NCBI GenBank assembly: GCA_013298125.1
Contig: JAAFJP010000018.1
Coordinates: 61,174 to 125,173 of the forward strand
Source of the DNA: Cytophagales bacterium
GTDB taxonomy: Bacteria > Bacteroidota > Bacteroidia > Cytophagales > Spirosomataceae
DNA: 64,000 nucleotides
Direction of reading: 5' to 3'
The translations under genes and the position numbers were made by a program. Shown in pieces: positions 14,591 through 23,911 of the stretch (position 1 is its first letter; the number at the start of each line of letters is the position of its first letter). The notes below the pieces were generated by a model. It was not told the DNA's origin. It did no database searches and saw only the letters and a list, made by a program, of their open reading frames with translations.

Positions 14591-17458
14591 CTGAAAAAAG
14601 GACTTCACATATTCAATCTCGTAATTAGCTTACTTTTAGGGCTTTTCGTCATAAATAATAGTTATTCCCAACGACTTTTTGGAACGAAAACGCCTCCCAA
14701 GACAAAAACTGTCCTTGTTGATAGTACGAAAAAATCTTTCGCCAAAGCTGATACTTTAAAGAAATCTGTGCCTGATTCTCTGAAAGGTAATAACGATTTA
14801 CAAAACACTGTCGTATATTCTGCCACCGATTCTACGGTGATGGACACTCAAAATCAGGTGGTTTATCTCTACGGCGATGCAAAAGTTACCTACGGAGATG
14901 TGGTTTTAGAGGCAGATTATATCAAACTAAATTGGGATAAAAATGAGGTTTTTGCCAAAGGAACAAAAGATACCGTTACCAACAAAACCAAAGGGAAACC
15001 CGTCTTCAAGCAAGGCGGAGAGCCTTATGATGCCGACGAAATAAAGTACAATTTTAAGTCCAGAAAGGCAATTATCAAAGGACTCATCACCAAGCAAGGC
15101 GATGCGTATGTACAAGGGGTAAGCGTAAAGAAAGACAACGAAGACAATCTCTACATCCGAAATGCCATCTATACGACTTGTAATTTAGCCCATCCACACT
15201 ATAACATCAGAGCCTCCAGAATCAAGATGGTTGGGAAGAAAGAAATCGTGTCTGGACCTTTCAGATTTGAGTTGAATGAACTGCCTTTACCCATTGGTTT
15301 ACCTTTTGGTTTTTTTCCTTATAAACCTCCACAGGAGAATGGGACTTCGGGGATAATCATGCCAAATTATGGTGAAGAGCCACTTGGAAGAGGTTTTTTC
15401 TTACGAGAGGGAGGATATTATTTTGCGATTAATGAAAACATCGGCTTACGACTTACAGGTGAAATTTACTCAAAAGGTAGTTTTGGAATTACAGCAAACT
15501 CACAATATGTTAAGCGTTATCGCTATGGAGGGTCGTTTAATTTAACTTTCAGAAATAGTAATAATGGTTTAGAAGTTGCCAGTCAAAGACAAGAAAGACA
15601 AGACTTTGGTATTCAGTGGTCACATTCACCTCAGAGCCGTGGGAATTCGAGTTTTTCAGCTTCGGTCAATTTGCAGAGTAATGGAAATGCTCAGTTTAAT
15701 AGCCAAACTTCTGATAGTTATATCTCGACAGCCTTGAATTCATCCGTTCAATATTCAAAGAATTTTGGACAAAATATTCGTACCAGTTTGAGTTTACAAG
15801 CCGACCAAAATACCATTACGAAGGCGGTAAATGTAAACAATAATTTTTCTTTTGGCTTAAACCAATTTCAACCTTTAAAAAAGAAAAATGCCGTCACAGA
15901 GCGATTTTGGGATGGTTTTCGTTTGGGTTTAGACTTTAATGGTTCATTCGGAATAACCAATCAAGTTGCATTGGATAACCGTGCCTACAATAGTTTGCCT
16001 TATAACGTAAACCGTCAAAAAGATACGCTTGATACTGACCCAAATCGACCACGCATTATTGACCCACGTCTTGCTTCTAATCAAACGGCTAATTTAGCAC
16101 GTGATGGTGTTGTTCCATTCAATTTCGATAACTTGGGGAAACTTCTTGAAAATGCCAATTTCAGGATGAATTATTCGATTCCTCTGTCACTACCCAACCT
16201 TAAATTAGGTAAGTATATCAACCTTACACCAGGTATGAGTCTTTCAGGAAATGTTTATAGACGAAAGTTTAAATACGAATTTATAAAACCAGGAGATAAA
16301 AGATTCAAACCTTATGCAAATGATACCTTAGCACGCAATGGGGTAGTAAATATCGACTCCACGGGTCAAGGATTTTTCCCAGATTATCAGTATAATTTTT
16401 CCGCCAGTATGAATACTCGTTTGTATGGTACGATAAACTTCAATAAAGGTCGTTTAAAAGGAATTAGACACATTATTTCACCATCAATAAGTGTTAATTA
16501 CACCCCAGATTTTACTGACCCAAGTTTTGAATTTTATCAAGAAGTTCAAGTAAGTTCAAAGGGAGAAACTATCCTTCCTGACGGAACAAAAAAGCAAGGT
16601 ACATTTCGTAGAATTTCCACTTTTGACCCACGACAGACCAACTATGGAAGTCAGTCTGGGGGTATAAATTTGAGTATCGCAAATACCTTAGAAGCAAAAG
16701 TAAGAGCAAAATCAGATACTGCCCAAAAGGAGTTTGAGAAGATAACTTTATTAGACAATTTAGCCTTATCAACCAATTATAATTTCTTTGCCAAAGAATT
16801 CAAGTTAGCTCCCATTACGTTTTCGGCAGCTTCGAGAGTTAAGAAATTTGATATTAATTTTAACGGTTCATTTGACCCGTATAAGTATGTTCAAGATGGT
16901 TCGTCGTTAGTAGGAAGTCGTGTAGATGAATATCAAGCACCAAGTTTATCAAATCTCGGCTTTTCTATTGGGAAAAGGTTTGAACCATCAAAAGCAAGTA
17001 AGCCCAAACAAAATCCTAATCCAGATAAAAACGACCCGAGTGCTAACTTGCAAGATGAGCAAGTAAAACAAATCAATAGAAATATCAATGATTACGTAGA
17101 TTGGTCGGTGCCGTGGACTTTTCAGTTTAGTTATCAGTACAATTATAACAAAATAGGTTTTGCTCCTGCCGTGGTAGTGAGTGCCGTAACATTTAATGGA
17201 AGTTTGAAATTGACAGATAAGTGGGATATGAGAGTACAATCAGGATATGACTTTACAAATAAGGGACTTTCACTAACTAACATTCAGATTAACAGAGACT
17301 TACATTGTTGGGAAGCTGCCTTTAACTGGACTCCTGCCGCCAGTCCTTACTACGGACGAGCCAGTAGTTATTCGTTTGAGATAAGGGTAAAATCAGCTCT
17401 TTTACAAGAATTAAAATTATCTCGCAGACGTACTTTTTATGATAGAGGAGGATTTTAA
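14591..17458 (+). CDS. lptD: LPS-assembly protein LptD
   Basis: This outer-membrane beta-barrel protein inserts lipopolysaccharide in the outer leaflet. The ORF with a normal start (GTG 14768) lacks a signal peptide, but the frame is open further upstream and encodes KKGLHIFNLVISLLLGLF followed by INNSYSQ, a clean leader and cleavage site. The best start is CTG 14591, giving M-K-K-G; ATT 14579 is the other in-frame candidate. That would make 955 residues. The OstA/LptA-like region spans roughly residues 85-190 (ATDSTVMDTQNQVVYLYGDA, repeated strands), and the LptD barrel follows. ELPLPIGLPFGFFPYKPPQ is the conserved plug-to-barrel segment. The C-terminus has the aromatic ending of a barrel protein (RTFYDRGGF). 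Confidence 0.9.
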   Translation: MKKGLHIFNLVISLLLGLFVINNSYSQRLFGTKTPPKTKTVLVDSTKKSFAKADTLKKSVPDSLKGNNDLQNTVVYSATDSTVMDTQNQVVYLYGDAKVTYGDVVLEADYIKLNWDKNEVFAKGTKDTVTNKTKGKPVFKQGGEPYDADEIKYNFKSRKAIIKGLITKQGDAYVQGVSVKKDNEDNLYIRNAIYTTCNLAHPHYNIRASRIKMVGKKEIVSGPFRFELNELPLPIGLPFGFFPYKPPQENGTSGIIMPNYGEEPLGRGFFLREGGYYFAINENIGLRLTGEIYSKGSFGITANSQYVKRYRYGGSFNLTFRNSNNGLEVASQRQERQDFGIQWSHSPQSRGNSSFSASVNLQSNGNAQFNSQTSDSYISTALNSSVQYSKNFGQNIRTSLSLQADQNTITKAVNVNNNFSFGLNQFQPLKKKNAVTERFWDGFRLGLDFNGSFGITNQVALDNRAYNSLPYNVNRQKDTLDTDPNRPRIIDPRLASNQTANLARDGVVPFNFDNLGKLLENANFRMNYSIPLSLPNLKLGKYINLTPGMSLSGNVYRRKFKYEFIKPGDKRFKPYANDTLARNGVVNIDSTGQGFFPDYQYNFSASMNTRLYGTINFNKGRLKGIRHIISPSISVNYTPDFTDPSFEFYQEVQVSSKGETILPDGTKKQGTFRRISTFDPRQTNYGSQSGGINLSIANTLEAKVRAKSDTAQKEFEKITLLDNLALSTNYNFFAKEFKLAPITFSAASRVKKFDINFNGSFDPYKYVQDGSSLVGSRVDEYQAPSLSNLGFSIGKRFEPSKASKPKQNPNPDKNDPSANLQDEQVKQINRNINDYVDWSVPWTFQFSYQYNYNKIGFAPAVVVSAVTFNGSLKLTDKWDMRVQSGYDFTNKGLSLTNIQINRDLHCWEAAFNWTPAASPYYGRASSYSFEIRVKSALLQELKLSRRRTFYDRGGF

Positions 17459-17469
17459 TGTAGGCTAAA

Positions 17470-17542
17470 AGGTAAAAAGGGTGAAAAAAGGTGAAAGAGG
17501 TTTTATGCAGACCTTTTCACCTTTTTTCACCCTTTTCTACCT
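17470..17542. repeat. word-type inverted repeat, AAGGGTGAAA family
   Basis: The left arm (17470-17501) reads AGGTAAAAAGGGTGAAAAAA and onward, and the right arm (17511-17542) is nearly the exact inverse, with a 9 bp loop. It lies between the convergent lptD and DUF2911 genes and may serve as the terminator of both. Confidence 0.85.
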
Positions 17543-17552
17543 TCTTTTACCC

Positions 17553-18089
17553 CTAACGAATCGGAACAGTCACCTGCGTAGTATCCCAGTGCAAAATCAT
17601 ATCAGCCCCGCCCGCTTGCTCTACAAAATCTATCTTAAATTGCTCTGCCGAACTATCCGCCTGAGAGACAGGTGCTGGTACGGTCAAAACATTCTTTTTC
17701 TCATCATACGATAGTCCCCACTGTCCTACTTCTTCGTTGATAATTATTGTCCAATTATCTTTTTCTGGAATTGTAAAAATTGTGTAAGTTCCTGATTTTA
17801 AAGATTTTCCACCAAAAATAACGTTTTTTGAAAACTTAACTACCGTAGCTTCATTTGCCCCCGTACGCCACCATTTGCCATAAGGAACAAGAGCTTTTTC
17901 TTGTTCTGTTCCAAAAATCAAACGATCTTTTTTGGCAGGTTGGCAATAATCTACTGATACTCTCAAACCATTTTTATCAAACTCCGCCGTAGCCGATGGA
18001 CTGAAAGATTTGGTGTAATAAAACCTAAAAAATACGAAGGCAGAGGCTAATAGTGCCAAAATGATAAGTATAATTCGTAAAATTTTCAT
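17553..18089 (-). CDS. DUF2911 domain protein
   Basis: This 178-residue protein has an N-terminal membrane anchor or uncleaved leader (ILRIILIILALLASAFVFF) and then a DUF2911 domain (about residues 35-175). Recognisable segments are GLRVSVDYCQPAKKDR, LVPYGKWWRTGANEAT, KSGTYTIFTIPEKDNWTIII and QWGLSYDEKKNV. The family is widespread in Bacteroidota and has no assigned activity. It is probably exported and beta-sandwich in fold. It is convergent with lptD, with a long word hairpin between them. Confidence 0.85.
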   Translation of the reverse strand: MKILRIILIILALLASAFVFFRFYYTKSFSPSATAEFDKNGLRVSVDYCQPAKKDRLIFGTEQEKALVPYGKWWRTGANEATVVKFSKNVIFGGKSLKSGTYTIFTIPEKDNWTIIINEEVGQWGLSYDEKKNVLTVPAPVSQADSSAEQFKIDFVEQAGGADMILHWDTTQVTVPIR

Positions 18090-18173
18090 GATTGATAAAA
18101 ATCCCTCTCGCCCACAGAAGTTTTGGTTAGTTTGTTAGTTTTTGGGTCGTGTTGTAAAAATACGGAATAATTG

Positions 18174-18205
18174 TTTGACTTTACGAATAATAAACCCTAA
18201 AATTG
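18174..18205 (+). promoter_or_regulatory. putative promoter of the Uma2 gene
   Basis: TTTG (18174-18177), 20 bp, then TAAAATTG (18198-18205), a 7-of-8 match to TAnnTTTG. The ATG is 17 bp further on. Confidence 0.5.
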
Positions 18206-18221
18206 TACAAAGAAAAAGACA

Positions 18222-18830
18222 ATGGTGACTGTATTAGAAAACATCATAGAACCAGAAAATATCACTATCCCAACCTCACTTATTTATGAGGAAATGGATG
18301 GAAATCCTGTGTATTATCGTGGTTATCGGGATGTTTTGTCAGGTAAAAAAACATTAGAGGAAATTATGTCGTGTAGCTCACTTCAAGCGGTTTTAGTTAG
18401 TTTAATCAATTACTTTTTAGGAAGTCAAATCAATAGAAAGAAGTATATCATAGCTACCAACGAATCAGGATTACACCTATCAAAAGGCAATAATTTGGCT
18501 AATGACCTCGCTATTTTTGAAAAAGAAAACCTCAAATTAGATAACCATTTCTTTAAAATTGCTCCAAAAGTTGTCGTAGAAGTTGATATAAAGGCAGAGG
18601 TAGAAGAATACCCCGCCCGTGAAGCCGATTATATTTTCGAGAAATCTCAAAAACTCATTGAATTTGGGGTTGAAAAGGTCATTTGGGTAACGACTCAGTC
18701 TCACAAAGTTTTCATCGCCACGCCTTCTGATACTTGGCTTGTCTTTGATTGGGCGAAGGATTTTGAGGTTATGGATGGTATTATTTTGAATGTAAAAAAG
18801 CTGTTGGATGAGGAGGAGATTTTGTATTAA
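18222..18830 (+). CDS. Uma2-family (DUF820) endonuclease-like protein
   Basis: This 202-residue protein belongs to the Uma2 family, which has a PD-(D/E)XK restriction-endonuclease fold. Family landmarks are NDLAIFEKENLKLDN (the conserved Asp), PKVVVEVDIKAEVEE (the E-x-D-x-K core) and EKSQKLIEFGVEKVIWV followed by TWLVFDWAKDFEV. The biological role is unclear; such genes are expanded in Cyanobacteria and some Bacteroidota and have been linked to genome defence or mobile elements. Its stop codon overlaps the end of recG by 4 bp in convergent orientation. Confidence 0.85.
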   Translation: MVTVLENIIEPENITIPTSLIYEEMDGNPVYYRGYRDVLSGKKTLEEIMSCSSLQAVLVSLINYFLGSQINRKKYIIATNESGLHLSKGNNLANDLAIFEKENLKLDNHFFKIAPKVVVEVDIKAEVEEYPAREADYIFEKSQKLIEFGVEKVIWVTTQSHKVFIATPSDTWLVFDWAKDFEVMDGIILNVKKLLDEEEILY

Positions 18831-20923
18831 CTAATCCTCGCCCAGTTACTCTCATTGGCTTTTAAGTTATCCACTTGTTCCTTAATCATTTGATTTTTAG
18901 GTAATTGCAAGTTATTATCTTCCTCCAAAATCTCCGTTGCACATTCCCTCGCTACTCTCAGAATCTCTCCATCTTTTGCCAAATCAGCAATCAATAAATC
19001 AATGACTCCGCTTTGTTGTGTACCCGACAAATCGCCTGGTCCACGGAGTTGTAAATCGACATCAGCAATCTCGAAACCGTCCGTAGTTCTGACCATTGTC
19101 TCAATTCTTGTTCGGGTATCTTTGGAGAGTTTTACGTCGGTCATCAAAATACAATAACTTTGGTCTGCCCCACGTCCTACTCGCCCACGTAGCTGATGCA
19201 ATTGCGAAAGCCCAAAACGTTCAGCACTTTCAATCACCATCACGGAGGCATTGGGTACGTTTACGCCTACCTCAATCACCGTGGTCGCTACCATGATTTG
19301 GGTTTCTTTATTGATAAAACGTTGCATCTCAAAATCCTTATCAGCGGGTTTCATTTTACCGTGAACAATGCTGATATGATTTTCGGGAAATGCCCTTGCA
19401 ATACTCTCAAAGCCATCTGTGAGGAATTTATAGTCCAATTTTTCGGATTCTTCAATCAGCGGATAAACCACATAAATCTGCCGCCCTTTGTTGATTTCGT
19501 CTCGCATAAAACCAAAAACATTCAGTCGGTGGAAGTCGTAGCGATGCACGGTTTTGATGGGTTTACGTCCTTTTGGTAATTCGTTAATGATAGAAACGTC
19601 CAAATCTCCGTACAAAGTCATCGCCAACGTTCTTGGAATGGGCGTGGCAGTCATTACCAAAATATGCGGGTGAATGTACTTGTTTTTTTCCCACAATTTG
19701 GCTCGTTGGGCTACCCCAAAACGGTGTTGTTCGTCAATCACCACTAAGCCCAAATTCTGAAATTGAACAGTATCTTCCAAGAGGGCGTGCGTACCCACGA
19801 TGATTTTTAAAGCTCCATTTCGTAGCCCTTCGTGGATGACTTCACGCTGTTTTTTACGGACAGAACCTGTGAGTTTTTGAATGGTAAGTCCCAGTAAATC
19901 AGCAAATTGCTTTAATCCGTCATAATGTTGTTGAGCCAAGATTTCGGTAGGTGCCATAATGCAGGCTTGGGCTTTATTATCAATCGCCAAAAGCATACAG
20001 ATAAAAGCCACAATCGTTTTTCCAGAACCCACATCTCCTTGTAATAATCGGTTCATTTGCTTACCCGATTTCATATCTTCAAAAATCTCCCGAATCACTT
20101 TCTTTTGGGCGTTGGTGAGTTCAAAAGGCAGGTGATTTTTGTAGAAATCCGTAACCATGGCGGCACTCGTAAAAACCTGTCCGCTATAATCTACCCGTCT
20201 GAGCAACTTCTGTTTTATCAGTCGTAATTGATTATAAAACAGTTCCTCAAACTTCAATCGACGTTTGGCTTGATGCAACCAAGCCTCGGACTGTGGGAGA
20301 TGAATATTATAAACCGCATCTCGTTTAGAAACTAATCTAAACTTCTGAATCAAACTCTCTGGTAAGGTTTCTCGTATGTGTGTATAGGCTTGGTCGAGGA
20401 GGTTGCGTTGCATATTCGCAATTGCCTTCGAGTCCACGTAACGCTTACGGAGTTTGTCAGTCAGTCCATAAACAGGCTGAAAATAGCCCCCTTTTTCGTT
20501 ATCATGGTTGAGCAATTCCATTTCTGGATGTTGCATCTGCGGGCGACCATTAAAGAAGGCAGGTTTTCCGTAAATAACATACTCTGCCCCCGCCCGAAGG
20601 TTTTTTTCTAAGAAGCTAACCCCTTGAAACCAAGTGAGTTCCATAGTTCCAGAACCATCCGAGAATTGACCCGACAATCGAGCCTTGAAACCTTCACCAA
20701 TTTTTTCAACAAAGCGTAAACGACCTTTTATTTGGGCGGACTCCATGCCCTCATACAGTTCATTGATTTGATGAAACTTCGTACGGTCTTCGTATCTAAA
20801 AGGGTAGTATTGAATCAAGTCGCCGTAGTTAAATATCTGTAATTCAGTATTCAACAATAAGGCTCTTGAAGTACCTACGCCTTTGAGATATTCTATGCGG
20901 GTATCGAAAAAATTGGGTTGCAT
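18827..20923 (-). CDS. recG: ATP-dependent DNA helicase RecG
   Basis: RecG remodels stalled forks and branched recombination intermediates. The 698-residue protein shows the expected order: a wedge/OB domain (residues about 1-185; IQYYPFRYEDRTKF), Walker A LLQGDVGSGKTIVA (about 295), DEQH box LVVIDEQHRFGVAQRAKLW (about 395), ATPIPRTLAMTLYGDLDVS, and the helicase C-terminal part with ATTVIEVGVNVPNASVMVIE and QLRGRVGRG. The RecG-specific C-terminal motif FEIADVDLQLRGPGDLSGTQQSG is present. Length and order are typical. It is convergent with the Uma2 gene. Confidence 0.97.
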   Translation of the reverse strand: MQPNFFDTRIEYLKGVGTSRALLLNTELQIFNYGDLIQYYPFRYEDRTKFHQINELYEGMESAQIKGRLRFVEKIGEGFKARLSGQFSDGSGTMELTWFQGVSFLEKNLRAGAEYVIYGKPAFFNGRPQMQHPEMELLNHDNEKGGYFQPVYGLTDKLRKRYVDSKAIANMQRNLLDQAYTHIRETLPESLIQKFRLVSKRDAVYNIHLPQSEAWLHQAKRRLKFEELFYNQLRLIKQKLLRRVDYSGQVFTSAAMVTDFYKNHLPFELTNAQKKVIREIFEDMKSGKQMNRLLQGDVGSGKTIVAFICMLLAIDNKAQACIMAPTEILAQQHYDGLKQFADLLGLTIQKLTGSVRKKQREVIHEGLRNGALKIIVGTHALLEDTVQFQNLGLVVIDEQHRFGVAQRAKLWEKNKYIHPHILVMTATPIPRTLAMTLYGDLDVSIINELPKGRKPIKTVHRYDFHRLNVFGFMRDEINKGRQIYVVYPLIEESEKLDYKFLTDGFESIARAFPENHISIVHGKMKPADKDFEMQRFINKETQIMVATTVIEVGVNVPNASVMVIESAERFGLSQLHQLRGRVGRGADQSYCILMTDVKLSKDTRTRIETMVRTTDGFEIADVDLQLRGPGDLSGTQQSGVIDLLIADLAKDGEILRVARECATEILEEDNNLQLPKNQMIKEQVDNLKANESNWARIS

Positions 20924-21175
20924 ATTTTACTTTCTAAAACAATTTTGTGAAAATACGGCTTTTTATGTAAATTACGTATTCTTCCCATCCATCCTTACTC
21001 ATTAAAAAGCCCAAATTTTAATCAAAAAAATCACTCTTTGTTTGCAATAAAGAACACTAATTGTCTGTTTATCAATTAGATAATCCTTTCAGAAAAATTC
21101 ACACTCCAAATAAAATACAGTATTTTTTTTTTACATCATTTCTATGAATAAATAAATATATTTTTAAGCTGAATT

Positions 21176-23617
21176 ATGCGTAAGATTTACTGTTTGATAC
21201 TGTTATTGGTAATAATATATTGTTCATCCCCAGTTTATGCACGGCATATTTTGGGGGGTAATTTTGAATTGAATAATACGGGGACAAATGGCTATTATGA
21301 ATTGAAATTGAGCCTATTTTTTGATAAAGCTACAAGAATAGTGAATTCCTCAGATAATAACTATCCTGTTGCTATTTATCAAAAGAGTAACAATAAATTA
21401 ATGCAATCTTATATATTATTAACATACCAATTAGAGGGTGTTCCTTTTGTATATACCAACGAAAGATGTGCTGCCAGTCAAGGACTCAATGTAGCTGTTA
21501 TTTCTTATTCCCAAAATATTTATCTTGACCCAAAGATATATAATGACCCACAAGGCTATTACATTGTTTTTGATAGGTGCTGTCGAAATCAGGCAGATAA
21601 TATTCAAAATTCGTTGGGTTCTGGAATGCTTTTTTATCTCGAGTTCCCTCCTTTATTGGATGCTTCTGGAAATGAGTTCAAAAATTCTTCTCCTCAGTTC
21701 GTAATCCCAAATGGAGAATATATTTGTAGGGGGCAACCTTTTAAATTTAGTAACGCCGCAACCGATGCAGACGGTGACCAATTACGCTATTCTTTTGTAA
21801 CTCCATATAACGGATTTAGTAATACAACCACCCCCGCACCATCCCCAAGAGCATCCTCAAACTATCCAACTATTGACTGGGTAGGAGGCTTCAATGCCAA
21901 TACAGCCATCCCCAGTAACCCCGCTATGACGATTGATGCAGATGGGGTTATTAGCGTAACTTCTGACCAATTAGGGTTGTATGTTTTTTCGGTTCAGGTA
22001 GAAGAATTAAGAAATGGTATTGTTATTGGGCGAGTACGTCGTGATTTTCAATTAAAAGTAATAGATTGCAAGGCTGAACCCCCTAAGCCTGTCGTTTACA
22101 AGGCATTAGACCCTCTCAAATCACAAGTTGCCACAATTGATATTTGTGAATATGGCTTCGTGGAAATTGCAACTTCAAACAATCCTGATTATCAATACCA
22201 ATGGCAAAAAGATAATAGTAATATCACGGACTCTGATAATTATAAATTGAAAGTTACTGAGGCGGGAGAATATACTGTCGTGATAAGTTACAAACAGGGG
22301 TGCAGTGGTTCATCTACTTCACAAACTACGCTTGTGTCCGTAAAACCTGGAGACAAATATAAAATTATAGGAGAATCAGAGGTTTGCTTTACTCCCTCAG
22401 GAACTCCATTACTAATCGAAAAGGAAGATGGAACAGCTTTTAATGCGAGTAATTTTTTATATATTTGGACAAGAAACAGAGATACACTTGCCATTAAAAA
22501 TGTATTTATCAATGCTACAAAAACAGGAAAATATACTGCCGTAATGACTCAATTGTCAGGGTTTTGTCAATATGAATTAGAAAAAGAGTTAAAGGTTAAT
22601 CAACTACCCGAAGCAACACTGACCAATCCATCGGGTAAAAGAGTCGTCTGTGAAGGGGACTCAATTCCATTGAGAGCCAATAGTAATTCAACCTATACTT
22701 ATGATTGGCAACTGAACAATGTTTCTGTTCAAAAAAGCCCAAATGATAAGTTTAAATCCTTAAAAACAGGCACTTATAAGTTTGAAGTAACCGATGAAAA
22801 TAACTGTAAAAATACTTCTGATACTGTTAAACTGACCTTTAACCCACTCACGCCTGTAAGGTTTGATACCATTCTCCCAACTTGTGGTACTGGAACAAAT
22901 CGAATAAACTTAATCCCTTACGTACAGCCTTATGATGCCGTCAAAGGTGTTTTCTCAGGCAGGGGAGTGTCTGGAACTATTTACAGCCCTTTGTTGGCAG
23001 GTTTTGGAGATTCACCGATTGCTTATGAATATACGAATAACTTTGGTTGTACCACTAAAAAAACCAGAATAGCCTATGTTGAGCTGACCCCTAAAGTACG
23101 CTTGGGGGATGATATTACGATTTTTAGAGGGGACACCATAACCATCAAGAGTTCAGTTACGGGAAGTTTCAAAAACGACATTATCATTAAGTGGACACCC
23201 TCAACGGGTTTAAATAATACTTCTGTGAGTCGCCCGATTGCATCACCGAGTGTCTCTACAAAATACGTTTTGAGTGCCACAGCCTTATCCAGTGGTTGTG
23301 TCAATCAAGATACTATTGAGGTTATCGTAAAAACCAGAATAATCATCCCAACGGCTTTCACTCCTGATGAAGATGCCTCAAATTTGAATGAAAAGTGGGT
23401 TTTAGAAGGAATTGAAGACTATCCAAATGCCGAGGTAACTATTTTTAATCGTTGGGGAGGAGAAGTTTTTGCTACAAAAAACTACCAAAATAATCCTTTT
23501 GATGGGAAAAAAGATAATAGTAATTTGCCTATGGGAACGTATTTTTACGTCATCAAAACGGGGGATTCTGTACCTACGCTTACAGGGTACTTGACGATAC
23601 TTCGGTTAGTCAAATAA
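21176..23617 (+). CDS. large secreted protein with CHU_C (type B T9SS) sorting domain
   Basis: This 813-residue exported protein has a leader (MRKIYCLILLLVIIYCSSP followed by VYA), an N-terminal beta-rich region (RHILGGNFELNNTGTNGYYEL), several Ig-like/PKD-like repeats (for example residues about 300-600 with YQYQWQKDNSNITDSDNYKL and YTYDWQLNNVSV), and a C-terminal CHU_C domain. The terminal part (IPTAFTPDEDASNLNEKW, then ADVTIFNRWGG-like EVTIFNRWGGEVF and PMGTYFYVIK) is the gliding-motility-associated sorting domain used by the type IX secretion system. Cysteines in the middle may form disulfides. It is probably a cell-surface adhesin or structural protein; the ligand is not known. It stands alone. 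Confidence 0.9.
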   Translation: MRKIYCLILLLVIIYCSSPVYARHILGGNFELNNTGTNGYYELKLSLFFDKATRIVNSSDNNYPVAIYQKSNNKLMQSYILLTYQLEGVPFVYTNERCAASQGLNVAVISYSQNIYLDPKIYNDPQGYYIVFDRCCRNQADNIQNSLGSGMLFYLEFPPLLDASGNEFKNSSPQFVIPNGEYICRGQPFKFSNAATDADGDQLRYSFVTPYNGFSNTTTPAPSPRASSNYPTIDWVGGFNANTAIPSNPAMTIDADGVISVTSDQLGLYVFSVQVEELRNGIVIGRVRRDFQLKVIDCKAEPPKPVVYKALDPLKSQVATIDICEYGFVEIATSNNPDYQYQWQKDNSNITDSDNYKLKVTEAGEYTVVISYKQGCSGSSTSQTTLVSVKPGDKYKIIGESEVCFTPSGTPLLIEKEDGTAFNASNFLYIWTRNRDTLAIKNVFINATKTGKYTAVMTQLSGFCQYELEKELKVNQLPEATLTNPSGKRVVCEGDSIPLRANSNSTYTYDWQLNNVSVQKSPNDKFKSLKTGTYKFEVTDENNCKNTSDTVKLTFNPLTPVRFDTILPTCGTGTNRINLIPYVQPYDAVKGVFSGRGVSGTIYSPLLAGFGDSPIAYEYTNNFGCTTKKTRIAYVELTPKVRLGDDITIFRGDTITIKSSVTGSFKNDIIIKWTPSTGLNNTSVSRPIASPSVSTKYVLSATALSSGCVNQDTIEVIVKTRIIIPTAFTPDEDASNLNEKWVLEGIEDYPNAEVTIFNRWGGEVFATKNYQNNPFDGKKDNSNLPMGTYFYVIKTGDSVPTLTGYLTILRLVK

Positions 23618-23636
23618 CCATATCATATCCCCAAAA

Positions 23637-23906
23637 TTAACTAAACGCCCTCCGAATCCGCTGTCTCAAAATCGTGGCAGGAGACATATTTTTCTTAGAA
23701 CTTCTCCACCATAAATAGCCAATAATAGCCACCAACAAATAAGGTGCTGAGAGTAAATACAATATCCCAGTATTCAAATTTGAAGCAATTTGGCTTCTCC
23801 CGTCTGATACTGTACTCTCAACGGTCATTCTACACATCGCACATTGAGCCACGCTCATAGTCGTTGATGTTAGAAATAATATGGATGCAAAAAATATCTT
23901 TTTCAT
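23637..23906 (-). CDS. small exported CxxC membrane protein of the oxidase cluster
   Basis: This 89-residue protein is the last gene of the act-cox cluster. The leader (MKKIFFASILFLTSTTMSVA) is followed directly by QCAMCRMTVES, a CxxC pair, then a membrane helix (YLLSAPYLLVAIIGYLWWRS) and a basic tail (RQRIRRAFS). The CxxC facing the periplasm suggests metal or thiol chemistry, perhaps help in copper delivery with the SCO protein, but this is inference. ATG 23906 is preferred; a TTG at 23915 that overlaps the DUF420 stop is a possible alternative. Confidence 0.75.
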   Translation of the reverse strand: MKKIFFASILFLTSTTMSVAQCAMCRMTVESTVSDGRSQIASNLNTGILYLLSAPYLLVAIIGYLWWRSSKKNMSPATILRQRIRRAFS

Positions 23907-23911
23907 GGTTT

